The translations under genes were made by a program, and so were the position numbers. Shown piece after piece: positions 1-11,307 of a stretch of 26,161 bases of DNA. Under the pieces are notes generated by a model that was not told the origin of the DNA, ran no database searches, and worked only from the letters and a program-made list of their open reading frames with translations. The stretch comes from Ectocarpus siliculosus (Eukaryota > Sar > Phaeophyceae > Ectocarpales > Ectocarpaceae): the NCBI GenBank assembly GCA_000310025.1, contig FN649751.1:1160912-1187072 (forward strand). Direction: 5' to 3'. Positions within the stretch are counted from its first letter, which is position 1; each line of letters opens with the position of its first letter.

Positions 1-84
1 GGGTTTTCGTCGCTTGGCAACGACGTTGTGCCCCCGGTCTTTTAGGTCGGGGTTGGATTTTCGACGCATGGCAGCGATGTTGTA
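1..84. repeat. Divergent tandem repeat at left edge
   Basis: Positions 1-30 and 55-84 are about 80% identical over 30 nt (shared blocks such as TTTTCG, TGGCA and GTTGT). This gives a period of about 54 nt. The first unit starts at the window edge, so an array may continue to the left. No function is evident. Confidence 0.4.
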
Positions 85-448
85 AAACAAGCCGATCGCT
101 TCGTGAGCTCACCAGGTTACCGCTTTACTTTTTTTTTGCCTTTGTTTTGTTTTTGCGGTAGCCATGAATGGTGGTTGAGTAAATCATGTTGTGCGGGGTC
201 GAGAACCCTCACTCCGCGCAAAGGGGATAATCGCACCACGTTGTGTTAAATTGGTCAAGCACCCTCAAGGCAGTTTCAATGTGCTTACAACTGTCTCTGT
301 AAGTGAAAGCACCAGAAAATAAAATACGCAGCTGTCATCCGTATGCAAGGAAAAAAACACAAGATGCCGAACACCCTTAGCAGGATGCAGCGCACCCTTT
401 ATGCGACTCGCCGAATACCTCACTGTGCTTCGTGCTTGGTGATGTGAG

Positions 449-560
449 AGCCTGGTCCGGTGAGAACCCGGCGTGCTCCGTCCCGGCGTTGTGGGGACGC
501 GAGGTCAATGGTCTAACGACTACGGCATGCACGACTATGAGTACGTACACCCCCCCCACC
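449..560. repeat. Dispersed repeat copy A (tRNA-like, C-run flank)
   Basis: The core at 501-544 is identical over 44 nt to copy C at 14447-14490. The part from 449 also matches copy D upstream of its core. The core is followed by a run of C, as in all five copies. On the minus strand the 456-472 segment folds into a 4-bp stem with a 7-nt loop, like a tRNA T-arm. A tRNA-derived SINE is one explanation; a different short non-autonomous element is also possible. Confidence 0.75.
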
Positions 561-2910
561 TATTGGACTGTTGGTCCTTCGTCTAGATTGTTCGGGTGAT
601 CGAGATGTCACTGCCCGAAAAACGTGTACGCAGCTGTCCTGGGCGGGCGTGGGTGGGCACAGGCAGGTGTGTGAGCGCCTCTCTCTGAAAATTCGAAGGA
701 GTGGGTGTGAGGGTCATCACCATGAGGAGCAGGCACAGTTGTAGCAGCACCGCACAGCCGTAAAAGGCACCGCATGAACCTTCGGTGTTGTCGTGTCTTG
801 TCTTCTTCGGCAACAACTGATGCTTGGCGGGCTTCCTATTGCTTCCACAGAGCACACATCATATATTCTGTTTCCTTCAGGGGGGAAAAAGCGTCAACAG
901 AGCCAGTAGCACAGGAGAGGTTTATTTGATCCGACTCCTGAAAGCTGAAGCCACGGGCCTGTCGCGTTACATGTTAGTCAGCACATCATCCTCGGCGGGT
1001 GTTCCATTGTTTCCATGGAGTTCTAGTCCTTTGATCCTTGTTCATCTGGTGCTGCTGCATTTGCTAGTTAGACACGATACTTGAAATGCATACCACACTC
1101 AAGTCGTCTGTCAAGGGGAACACCAAAAAAAGTAGAGCAGCACGCCGTCACGCCCCGCTGTTATGTTATGTCATGCTTTTGCCCGCCTCCCTCACATCCA
1201 TCACCGGATACACTGTTCGTGTAGACTAGTTGGTACACGGCACAATATTGTTCATCATGGGTCATCTGCAGAAGTTGTTTGCACATACGTTTCTTGGTTA
1301 TCTCGTTGGTGTGGCCTGGGAGCTGGGACCCACTCCCCCGAGGGGAACCTTAGAATCTCTATGTACGAAGTATTGGTACTTCGTTAAGAGCAGCGCGATT
1401 GTTGGCGACAGGGCTTGGAGGGGGTCTCACACTACGTAAGTTCAACCAAAACAGACAGCTCTATACAGGTACATCATCTAACAGGGTGATAACCCTACCC
1501 CTACAACCCTAATCCTAGCTCCTTAGCGGGTAACGCAACAAACAAATGCGCGAAATACCTTACAGAGACTCGACGACATCCCGGATCACGAAGACGTTCA
1601 TGTAAGCTAGAGGTCTACCGCCGCATGCCTCATATCGTGCATACCGCGGCGGCCCCACATTTCACCGTAATCACTCGCATCGCCGTGAACATGAAGATCC
1701 GACAAACTCCCACTGTCTGCCTCGCGGTTGGTACTGACATGTGCGCTGGGGAAAGGGCACCCTAGTAGTACTCCGAAAATAACCCCCGTTAACGTATTTT
1801 CGGTCCCCTTTCGTCGATGGTGGGGTCACCGGGTCACTTACTAGGAGGTGGCCACAAGTTGCGGTCTGGCCTCCGTAGTAGTAGAGTGGAGGCTGGGCTA
1901 ATTATGCTACAGCAGCCGCTGTACGCGGTGGGCAGATATCGCTGAGGTTGATGAATCCCATGCTCGCTGACGAAATATCGATAAGCACACCTTGGGGGAT
2001 CAGTAAGGGTTCACACGTCTACGGACAGGTATAGTGGAGGCGGAAGATGGAATTACTTGAGATGAGTTCAAGAATCTTACACGGCCATCAATAATCTTAC
2101 CTACACTGCGGCTGCTGTATGTTCAAGAGGACAAAAAAATATGGGGTCTTACCTCGCATTCTGTCACCGTCCGTGTCCCTGCCACTTGTCTATACCTCGA
2201 CAAACCCTCCAAGCACCCACCCACAGAAAAGGAAAGCACGAGCCGTATGGGGTGTGCGGTGCGTGCGCAGTATGACAAAACACAACAACCAGTGATCCTC
2301 AGCAGAGCAGAGACACGGAGCAGCTCACGACGGTAGGACACACACAAGAACCAACTTCCGATCGTCCGATCACCAGTTCGAATGGTGATTGATGATTGGT
2401 GACTGGTGATTGGCAGGTGATCGGATGCACCGGTTACGTTTCATCCGAACCTGGTTTGGGTTCGTCATTGGTTCCGCCATTCCCTCCGCCTCCGCCGGGC
2501 GCCTCCGCCGCAACGCCGCAACGTATACTGCTACGTCGCATATCAACACCACAACCTTTCTGCTTGTGCTGGGTGCTGTGCTCTTCTAATTCCTATTCAT
2601 GGACGACTGCATCGTCAAAAGCCCGCTGCTGTTACACGGGGCCACGAGAATAAATAAGGAGAGGGAGTGTACATGACTGAGCTGTGGGAAAAGTTAGATG
2701 AAGATTCGCATACCGGGATATGTTTTTGAAGCAGGAGGAAGCACAGAGGGACAAGGTGGTCGATCAGTTCCTCCAAAACCTTGACCAGCTAACAGACCAG
2801 CCCAACGTGAGCGCCCCCGGACGCCGCGAGGGAATTCACCCAAGCTATCCTTGAAGCAGCGCAGTCAGTGCTGCCGGTATAGACCCGGATTATGTACATA
2901 ACCACGTGGT

Positions 2911-3770
2911 ATGGCAGAGTGGTGCCAGAGCCCGGAAACGAGAACAGCAGTCGAGGCAGCTCTTGCCGAGCGAAGGAAGGCACGCCGGGAGATGAAAACC
3001 GACCGAAATCCAGCAACATGGAAAGCACTCCGGGCCGCTTGTAAGGCAGCACGTGCAGCAGTCGATGACGGCATTTATGCCCACCTAGAAGTATTTGGCG
3101 AGGATGGAATCCATCCTCGAGGATCGCGACATGCGGGGACTGTACTAACACCTCAAGAGCTCGGTAGGCGTAAATGGGAAGCAGACATGGGAATAACAGC
3201 CAGTGAGAGATAAGAATGGTGTCGTGCTGAGGAGCAAGAATGAGACTCTCCAACGGTGGGCAATTCTTCGGCTCTCTAGCTAAATCCCTCACGTTGAACC
3301 CGTCCATCATCGGGGAGGTAAAGCAACGACCGAAGGTGACAATCACTGAAGGCTCGCAACACCTAGGGTCCGCACCAACCCTGGAGGAGACTCGGAGAGC
3401 AGCACGGGAGATGAAAAACTGGAAAGCGTGTGGTCACGATTCCCTGCCGGTAGAACTACTCAACACTGACGACGTAAATGAACCCATCGTGATCGAACGC
3501 TTCCACGCCATCCTCGTCGACGTGTGGAACGGGAGTGAGGTCCCGCAGGAATGGAGCGACACCACCATCAAGGTACTCTGCAAGAAGTCGAACCGATCCG
3601 ACTGTAGCAACTACAGGTGGATATCCCTTCTGTCGCACGCGAGCAAGGTGTTCCTGAAAATCGTCGCTAACCGTCTCGGTGACTACTGCAAGAAACATGA
3701 CATCTTACCGGAAGAGCAGTGCGGCTTCCGACCTGGCAGGTCCACCGTCATCATGGTGTTCGTCGTATGA
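2911..3770 (+). pseudogene. LINE ORF2 fragment: linker and RT fingers
   Basis: The frame at 2911-3213 is a charged, Ala/Arg-rich linker of the kind that precedes RT in LINE ORF2. It ends at a stop, and the reading continues in a different frame from about 3240. There the motif around [16 protein letters not shown] corresponds to RT motif 1, followed by [19 protein letters not shown] and the [12 protein letters not shown] block typical of LINE RTs. The frame stops at 3770, just before motif A. A further frame change near 3265, inside the segment leading into the RT, and two stops near 3211-3241 show decay. No function is expected. Confidence 0.85.
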
Positions 3771-3811
3771 CGACTGCAGGAGCTGGCACGGAGACGGAGT
3801 AACCGCTGTAC

Positions 3812-4555
3812 ATGTGCTTCGTCGACCACCAGAAGGTTTATGACTCAGTAGACCGGGAGCTGCTGTGGCGGGTGCTGGCCCGAGCGGGGGTCCCGGAGGA
3901 TATGATCGCGGTCATCCGTCAGTTCCACGACGGCAGTCAAGCTCGGGTACGCATGGACGACGGAGGGCTCTCGGAATGGTTCGAGGTAACCCAGGGACTG
4001 CGACGAGGATGTGTACTGTCTCCACAGCTGATTTCGCGGCAGCGCTTGAGGTAGTTCTGGCACGATTAGCGAAGACGACGTTATCCTCAGGGACCTGGTA
4101 ACCTTGAGGAGGAGACTGGGACGAGGGCAACGACACCGCTGGAACGAGTCTGGAAGGCGGTGTGGGGTATGCTGTGCGCCAACGACGCTGGGTTTGTATC
4201 GAGATCGGTCGAAGGCCTGGCGAGGATTATGACCATTATCGTCGAAGTGTTTGGAGCTTTCGGACTGACAGCAGTGTCGGAGAAGAAGGAAGATACTCTC
4301 CTGATGAAGGTGCCGGAGAAGAAACCGAAGAAGGGAGCGCCCCTACCGCCACACCCACCACCTACGGCACCGCTGGTGATTGAAGCAGCGGGACAGAAGT
4401 ACGCCCAGACAGCGGAGTTCCGGTATCTGGGTAGTCGGGTCAGAGGAGATGCTGAACTCACACAAGAGATCAACCGACGAGCAGAGCAGCGTGGGCGTGT
4501 CTCTGGAAGTACGCCCGGGAGCTCTTCGACAGACCGACAGCACCGTGGGGACTAA
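3812..4555 (+). pseudogene. LINE ORF2 fragment: RT palm and thumb
   Basis: Motif A is present as [18 protein letters not shown], with the catalytic Asp at FVD. Motif B is [13 protein letters not shown]. The frame then breaks near 4054, and the block between motifs B and C is damaged. Motif C reads CANDAGFVSRS, where active enzymes have a Y/F-A-D-D core, so the first of the paired catalytic Asp residues is Asn. The thumb follows with EKKEDTLLM and FRYLGSRVRGD. A Pro/Lys-rich insertion-like stretch (about 4320-4370) separates the last two blocks. The enzyme cannot be active as it stands. Confidence 0.87.
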
Positions 4556-4644
4556 AGATCCGGCTCTAAAAGCGGAAGCGATGGAGGCCTTGCTGTATCG
4601 GATGCATCTCGTCGGCCCCGCGCCGCAAGCACCACGACCTGCTG

Positions 4645-5251
4645 ATGAGTACGTACTACCGTCCTGCTACGGGTTATCGGCTACCGCCGCACGCGCGGCC
4701 ATTATCGGCAGTTCTCGTACGCCCAAGCCCTGACAAAGATCAGATGCCAAAGCGTGGAGGCTACTGTTCGAATATGGCGATTTACTCTTTGCTAGAGAAT
4801 TGGCCAGACAACCGGGCGACTCCCGAAGCGATTGATGTTCGGAGATATCGTGGGGGGGAAGGACCCAGGCAGCGGGCGCCCGGATAAGAAATGAGTGTCA
4901 TGCTTGAAGGACGACTTCGTAGAGTTCAGTGCCAATGCCGAATCCACGGATGACAACCTGAGGACGTTCGGAATACTGCGTGACGGCCGGCCTATCGCAG
5001 CGAAGGTGGAGAAAGGGGTGCCGTGGTACAAAGGGGTGATGGAGGGAGCGGAGAAGTTCACGGTCAAATGACACAAGAAGCAAGAAAAACTAAGCATACT
5101 ACGAGCGGAGGAGCGGAACAAGAAAAGCATCGGACAGAAGGCCAAAATGACAGCAGCGCAGGGGGGAAGGGAACACAAGGGGGGGGACGTCGAAAGACAG
5201 AAGACACGACTGCAGCCGAAGAGAGTAGGACGGAGATGGCAGAACGGATAG
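4645..5251 (+). pseudogene. LINE ORF2 fragment: C-terminal region
   Basis: The frame at 4645-4887 carries a Tyr/Arg/His-rich stretch and then NWPDNRATPEAIDVRR. The reading then moves to another frame (about 4909-5251) with KDDFVEFSANAESTDDNLR, a W-containing block and a long Lys/Glu/Arg-rich tail. That frame has one in-frame TGA at 5069-5071 and ends at TAG 5249-5251. The position after the RT thumb and the basic tail fit the C-terminus of a LINE ORF2. I do not see a clear zinc knuckle. Assignment rests on continuity with the RT fragments rather than on a recognised domain. Confidence 0.65.
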
Positions 5252-5708
5252 AGAGATGTGTTCCGGACTGACGATGATGGAGGCGATAGCAGGAATACCC
5301 CCGAAGAGATGTTGTTGTCGTTGTAACCGTCATTCATCGGTTTGGTGTCGCGTTAGTTTTTGCCTATTTCGTTATTCCGGTGGACTGGAGCGTTGGGACC
5401 TGTCTATCTTCCGTTCTTGCTGTTTCCTTTGTCTTTCTCTAGTTCTTTTTCTTTCGTTCTCTCGTTCTTTTGACCCGGGGTCGATCGTCTGTATCCTGGT
5501 TAGTTGTTGGTTTCGTTTGGGTAGAAACCAATCGCGCCCTGCAAGACTCTTCTGGGGTCCATTTTTTTCTTCTTATTTTCTAGAAGGTATATCCTCTTTT
5601 GGGGTGTAGTTGGTTTGTGACCACGGAAGGCGTCCGCGTCAGTTGGACCAGTAGTATACGGACATTAGAAGGTACTGAGCGGAGACCGGAACGGTTTTTA
5701 ATGTGAGG

Positions 5709-5744
5709 ACAACACCAACAGCAACAACACAACAACAACAACAA
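5709..5744. repeat. CAA-type microsatellite
   Basis: An interrupted run of CAA/AACA units over about 36 nt, lying just downstream of the LINE's T-rich tail. It may mark the tail end of the inserted element or be an independent simple repeat. Confidence 0.8.
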
Positions 5745-5774
5745 TGGTATAGGCAGGAGAGGACGGTAGCTGCT

Positions 5775-5883
5775 ATCGGTGATCGGTCCTGTGGGACGGG
5801 AACTATGCTCCGTCCCCCGACGGCGCGTGGTCAATGGTCTAACCGCTAAGGCATGCAAAACATAGGAGTACGCCCCCCCCCCC
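5775..5883. repeat. Dispersed repeat copy B (subfamily 2)
   Basis: It shares GGTCAATGGTCTAAC and GGCATGCA with copy A, and shares a longer upstream block (ATCGGTGATCGGTCCTGTGG) and the AAAACATA block with copy E in an ARS2 intron. It ends in a 12-nt C run. On the minus strand the core reads CCTTAGCGGTTAGAC, which resembles the D-arm/A-box of a tRNA gene. Confidence 0.75.
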
Positions 5884-7639
5884 GTTCCTCCGTGAGACCG
5901 CAGGCAATTGCGGAAATTGTTGTGTCATCCGTAGGGAACCGACGTCCACAGTTCTCCTCAGGAATTGGTGATTCTACTCCAAGAGCAGATGTCAACGCTG
6001 AAAATATGATGTATCCCTCGACCTTTTCGGAGATCGACCTACGTATCTCGAACATCCACCACTCTTCCAAAGTCTAAGTCAACACCGGCTAAAACGCGCT
6101 TCGTGAGTTTCGCGACGAATCCGCAACTACACCAGCAGTACAGTTGACGGACAAATACTTGTGAGGACCTCGGAGGTGATAGCGCTCAGTAATGTCGAAA
6201 CCATTTCTCCTACTATTATGCAAAAATTGGGCGGTGGGCGCTCAAGATGGAAGCAGTGGAAGGTATGGTTCTGAGTTACCGTCCCGACACAATATTAGCG
6301 AACCTCATAAGCGCTGCATCAACCTGTTGAACCTCGCAGGATCAGTCGCTGGGGCCATCCCCAGGCGGCTTGGGAACCTGGCGAGTACTTGAGACAGCGG
6401 TTCTCTTCCGCTCCTGCAATTTATTCTAAAATTTAGAGTTAGAGATTATACACTATAGCGTGGTGCAGGTATTTCCCTCCTCTTGTAAGTATTACAACAT
6501 CCACGCCATCGTGATACGCATAGTTGTTTCTTGCACCCGCACGACATACTGCTTTAAGTTCCCTGCCCGCAACCTGATGCGGACGTCAGCGTATTGTGTG
6601 CATGCTTCTTTAACGGCGGCCAATCGTCCATGTGTAAGACTTCGGTCGCAAATCAGTTCCAATCCGCATCCCGTCGAACCTTTCGCCGTAACCGCTGAGC
6701 CAATCTACCAACACGAGGGCTTGTTTAGCTGGTTGAACATGTGGGGAAAAAGAAACTTCCCCGAGCCAACAAGAAGTGAAGCACGTCGCTTCTTCCTTCT
6801 TAAGGCCACACGAGCCATGATACAACTGCAAGTAGACAAGACACGAACGGAGTAAGAACCAAATACGGATTGTTGGCGTAAGCTAAGCGTTGGACAGCAC
6901 GGTCACATTGCGCATTGCTCTCGATGGCGAACGCGACACCGTCGGTCGAGCCTACAAGGTTTCGAGCCTCGATCACAAAAGGTGCTGCTCACGAGCGGGA
7001 CACCTTATGAACAAGTTTGCCACCTGAACACTTGTGTACTACATGTAGAAGTAAAACGAAATCACGCCAAAACACCTGTGGGGTATTTGGAGTGTGTACT
7101 TTTCAAGCCGATACGAAGAAGCGGAGGCATTAGTCGAACGCGTGCATGAAAAGCACAAGCAAGACACTGGATAGGCAACACATCTAGCCAAAGAGTATCA
7201 CCCTGGTCTAGTTCTGTTGTACGTTCGGGTACATTTGATGGAAGCTGCTACCCATTTGATTCGCTCGCATCGACCGAAAGTTCGTCGTATTAAAGGTACC
7301 TAGCCAACAGTGGCCAAATGTGGGCGCCCCACATCCTGAATCGTTTCGCATCCTCACACCGAGGTGGGTAGATTGGTATTCGCACAACCGAAAGAAAGTA
7401 AAATAGGCTTTCTCATTCGACTTCCATCCAGCCATGGGCAATCAGGGTCTTCTGGTTTCCGGGAGTAGGAGGAGCTATGGCCGCACTTGTTGTAGGAATG
7501 CACACCATTGAGTGTTCCCCATCCTCCTCCTAGAACAATGAGCCAGAGACGCGAGCATTAAACCGGTCGTCACGTAGGTGCACGGCAGCAAACTTGTCAA
7601 CAAAGAAAATAAGATCTGTTAACCTCGAAACACAATAGT

Positions 7640-10600
7640 TCAACGATTGTACATCTCCTTGCGCGATTCGTACACCAGCTGCTTCTCCCGAGTCTGTGCA
7701 TAAGTCCTCGCGGTGCGTGGTTCATTTGTTTCGCCACTCATAGAAGCTCGATGAAACGTACAAACGAGGGCTTACCTGTAGCGTGTCTACTTCCTCGATG
7801 AAGATTCGCCCTGGCTTTTTAAACTTTGCTTGCATTTGTCCAGCAGCTTCTCCTTCCACCTTCGAAGTTGGATGTATGTGCATAGCGAAACATTCTGTCG
7901 AGATCGAAGCGAGGCAGCCCAAAACACCAGGATCTTGAAGGGAAGCAGGGCGGCACTACAAGGACGCTCGAGAAAACTGTTCAAAGTTCTTTGGGTCTTG
8001 ACTGCTGTATCCTTACAACCACGCGAATACAAAATGCGTCTGCTCAATGAAGAGGGGGTTGTCAGCATACCTCCCGTTCTTTCGCAGCGCTGTGCTCCAG
8101 GAGCTTCTTGGCGTGCTTGTCGTTTGGATCCAAAAGGAGAGCCTCCGTGAAGTCAGCTACGGAGCCCGCGTACTTCCCACGGCTGTGGCGTACCATTCCC
8201 CGCCGCATCCAGGCTTTCTTGAAGGTGGGGTCCAGAGAAATAGCCCTATGGCACGCGCATATGTTCGAACAAACAAAGGTACCAACAATCATTCCGTCTC
8301 TGCTCAGCAGCTTTTAACGTCCGTACCGGTCCAACTGACGTGGACGTTCTAAAAGGCGATTACTCTGAATACATACGGATCTTGGCATTCACCCGTACCT
8401 AGTCGGCTCGAGCAGAGAAAGAGACAGCACGATATCCTCGCCCTGACCTTGTGCAGTCCTCCTCTGCTTGATCAAATCGTTCCATGTGATGTGCGGTCGC
8501 GGCCCTATTGTTGTACACCCTGGGGTTCGAATCGTCTAGTGCGAGAGAGCACGTGTAACATCGGAATGCCTCGTCGTACTCCTTGACCTAAGACATGATA
8601 GCGGCGAGAGTTGTTTAGTTCAAAACAATCGGCACGGGAGTTGGAAACCTTTTGACACGCTCATCAACTTAATGGCTAGTGTGGTGTATGGACGTGGCCA
8701 CAACCTTTCAACAAAGCGGGCACACAAACAGCAAGGTTAGAGACGTCTCTCTGCATAGAGATAAATTCTTGCTTGGGTAAACATCTAAAAAATCTACTTT
8801 GTAGCCCGAAATATTTTCACCTACGCTGCAGGGTAACTGAAATGCTCCCAGAATAGAGGTTGAACGAACAGGTGCATACCCCTGACCTTGAAAGACTCGT
8901 TGCCCTTGATGCGTTCCCTTTCCGCTGCACGCTTTTTTTCGAACGGCGAGAGGTTTCCCTGGTACCGGGCTTTTCCTGCCTCGCGGAGTTGATCTTCTCT
9001 TTTCGTGGCTCGTCTCAGTCGGTCTTGCTCAACTGTGACTTTTGCTTCAACTCTTGCCTGTTATTGGATACGTTGTGAGCAGACTCGTGCGTGTCCTTTG
9101 CCAAGTCATGACCACACGTGCTGAACGTTCGACCAAGGCAGCATACATCATCATCTACGAGGAGACTGGTCGCCCCGGTAGCTTATGATACCGCAACCTC
9201 GAAGACTATTGAGAGGCTAAACCAATCCGGGAGAGGTATGTAGTCGAGAGAAGGATGGCCGAACCTTACTAGGTTCAATATTGAAGGAAGCATGGAGGGA
9301 TTTTTCTGGTAAACCCAGGGTCGGAGCTCTTCGACAAGGGAGACTGGGTCATAGGGTAGGAAAGTGCAAGTAACAGCTGCAAAATGGAGCAATGAAAAAA
9401 CAATTGATATATTTTCCTGCTATCACTGCACGTGTATGCAAGTACGCCATGACGTTACCTCAGTCTTGTGCCGCTGTTCTTCAAGTTCTTCTTTCTCCAG
9501 CCTTTCGATTTCTTTATCAGCGTCGTAGCGTTCCCATGCCCTGTAGTATCACCGCGGCATAGTAGCAAACGGTCTTCGGTATGCATCGTACTTGTTCGCG
9601 GAACTAATTCAGCCTTACGGAAAAGTGAATGTTCTTACCTGAAGTCGTATGCGTTTAGTTTCTTCGTCCTGTTCTGCTCGATGGCAAGTCCGGTAGAACG
9701 TGCCAAGCCACCATCATCACTTCCGCGTCTCGCATCCAGCATAGGAGGTTCTATCTGCTGGCGAAGAACGGGTCCCCGGGTTGTTATGCTCAACCCTACC
9801 GAGAACGGTGATTGTTTTTGCCCCGGACGGACTGATACAGCAAATTGACGCTGTGTGCTGCTGTCTGATGGGCGTGCACCAAAATTCCGAGGAAGAGGTT
9901 GGGATGCGGAGGTAACAACTACCCGGAATGCACGACAACATCGTTCTCACACAACTCACCGTTTTGGTACTGTGTGTCTGTGCTGTGGCGTTGCTAGTCC
10001 ATATCGGAGCATGCGCTTCCTCACTGTTGTTCTCTTTGGGCCTGGCAGGTACTCTGGCCATTTCCTCCTCCCAGCCATGTAGGTCGCTGATGGCCTGCTT
10101 AAAGATGGATGGAAATCTGTCCGTTCAATAGTTGATGTGCGTGATGAAGGTCAATAACTTCTGGTGGCATGCAACATCTGATAAACAAACACCACATATC
10201 CAAAAGTCGTGCAAAGACACATGTGCGAAGCAAATCTTAATCTTTGTATGCCGGCGCGAATGCAGTATTTTCGTGAGCATGGCCTCTGCAACAAAACATT
10301 GTCTTGGAACTCTAGAAGGAGAAACGTGAATCCAAGGCCGGCACTGCGGTTCTTGTACTTGAAGTATTTGAAATACCCCCACCTAGAACCTGTTCGTGAG
10401 GTGGATTATGTCATCCTTGCGAAGGCTACTGCGGTAATACTCATGCGTCCGTTCCACGGACGTGGATCTTCGGGGTATCTCCCGACGTATCTTTGGCCAG
10501 TTGAAATTGTTCCGTGTTCTGAGTTGTGGAGGCGTCTGTCCGACGGTGAATTTCTTGTGACTGTTCGCTGGAGTGCCGTGGTGCCTGTGATGCACGTGGA

Positions 10601-11307
10601 GTGAGTCCACTCTCTCCTGTTGCTTGTCTAAGAGGTCAACCTAATACACGACTTTACCGGTTCAGCCTTACTTGTCCAGCAGCACTAGGCATGGGACCAA
10701 TAAACAGAACCATGGTTGAGGGCTACATACCCTCGGTCGCAATACCAAGGTGGTGTAGAGTACGCACCTCATGTATTTCGTCGGGCTGGGGCTCCGCTTT
10801 CATCCGGAGTATTTTAGAGCGCTCAGCCTGTGGGAGCTCTTCCAGCAAGCGAGTCTCCGCATGCTTCGAACATGCACCATACCCCAAGACAGGAAAAGAA
10901 AATCGTCGTTATGGTGAAGCGGGCTGATGGAAACGTGCCGTACCACGCGGGGGATGCCAATTCAAGAACTGCTGTAGCTCGCAGGAACAACATCGCGTCC
11001 AGATTTGACACCGATGCACGCGGGCCAGCTACATGTACGTACCCCGTGTGCTACAGAATGATGCAATGAAGCAGTTGTGTGTTGGCGAGACCACGGCGTA
11101 CATCTACAAGCATGCCGCTGTTGTTCAACATTGCACGTACACAGAGATGGTTGCACGTGGCCTATCTGTAAATACAGCAACACGATTTATCCCGCGCACC
11201 TTGACAAGATCTGGATAGTGTCCTTCTTCCCCAGACTTGAGCTTACGCGCGATGGCGCGGATCAAGCCGGGATCGGTGCACTTGTCAAGAAAATCATAGT
11301 CTAACAT
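7640..11307 (-). CDS. SPAG1: SPAG1-like TPR protein (dynein arm assembly factor)
   Basis: Complete gene, modelled as ten exons: 11200-11307, 10768-10863, 10025-10094, 9639-9831, 9459-9540, 8887-9057, 8448-8587, 8071-8245, 7776-7859 and 7640-7693. The total is 1173 nt (390 aa plus TGA), and all phases close. The start ATG at 11307 opens the SPAG1-type N-terminal motif (DKCTD, then LKSGEEGHYPDL, residues 1-36). Next come a helix with HGWEEEM (69-82), a YDFRAWERYDADKEIERLE block (about 153-171) of the kind that precedes the TPRs in SPAG1/RPAP3, and three TPR motifs at about 230-335 (KGNESFK; YNNRAA; KKAWMRRG; LLLDPND). A short tail ends in KEMYNR. In animals, SPAG1 (DNAAF13) acts in the cytoplasm with HSP90/R2TP-like chaperones to preassemble axonemal dynein arms. 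Here there is one TPR block and no C-terminal RPAP3-like domain. The least certain junction is exon 3/exon 4 (donor at 10024). Confidence 0.88.

Larger units (their letters stand above)
1..2689. other. Region without a supported gene
   Basis: About 2.7 kb in which no open frame resembles a known family and no phase-consistent exon chain could be built on either strand. It holds a divergent tandem repeat at 1-84, one dispersed repeat copy at about 449-560, a degenerate run of CCCTA-like units near 1490-1512, and hairpins at 1365-1384, 1773-1803 and 2366-2424. A short minus-strand frame near 1000-1060 could be a terminal exon of something, but nothing confirms it. Open frames of 60-86 codons here have compositions expected by chance. 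Confidence 0.6.
2690..5560 (+). mobile_element. Degenerate non-LTR retrotransposon (LINE)
   Basis: Fragments of one reverse-transcriptase polyprotein appear in order but in changing frames. A linker region lies around 2700-3213, the RT fingers at 3240-3770, palm motifs A and B at 3812-4054, motif C and thumb at 4160-4555, and the C-terminal region at about 4645-5251. A T-rich stretch at about 5280-5580 may be the 3' UTR. No endonuclease domain is visible upstream, which fits 5' truncation during insertion, but both ends are uncertain because I found no target-site duplication. At least three frameshifts, in-frame stops and an altered catalytic motif show that it is inactive. The family is clear from the RT motifs; the clade is not. 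Confidence 0.88.
5561..7639. other. Region without a supported gene
   Basis: About 2.1 kb between the LINE and the 3' end of the SPAG1-like gene. It holds a CAA microsatellite, one dispersed repeat copy, and several short frames. The longest is 6460-6855 (+, 131 codons); its second half (about 6700-6855) is charged and looks weakly protein-like, and a short acidic/basic frame near 7107-7170 does too. Neither has a recognisable motif or a phase-consistent splice partner, so I do not call a gene. They could be remains of another element. The part next to 7640 probably includes the 3' UTR of the minus-strand gene. Confidence 0.5.

Noticed and set aside
1486-1512. Interstitial telomeric repeat
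   Set aside because: Only a few degenerate CCCTA-like units with varying spacing; too short and too irregular.
4792-5337. 181-codon minus-strand frame
   Set aside because: Antisense of the LINE C-terminal region, with Ser/Pro/Leu/Phe composition and no motif.
6460-6855. 131-codon plus-strand frame
   Set aside because: The second half looks weakly protein-like, but no motif or splice partner was found; it could be an element remnant.
10383-10610. Possible extra SPAG1-like exon on the minus strand
   Set aside because: A protein-like basic segment with a CAG|GTTCTA donor. It would end in phase 2, while the next exon starts in phase 0, and exons 2 and 3 already join cleanly without it.
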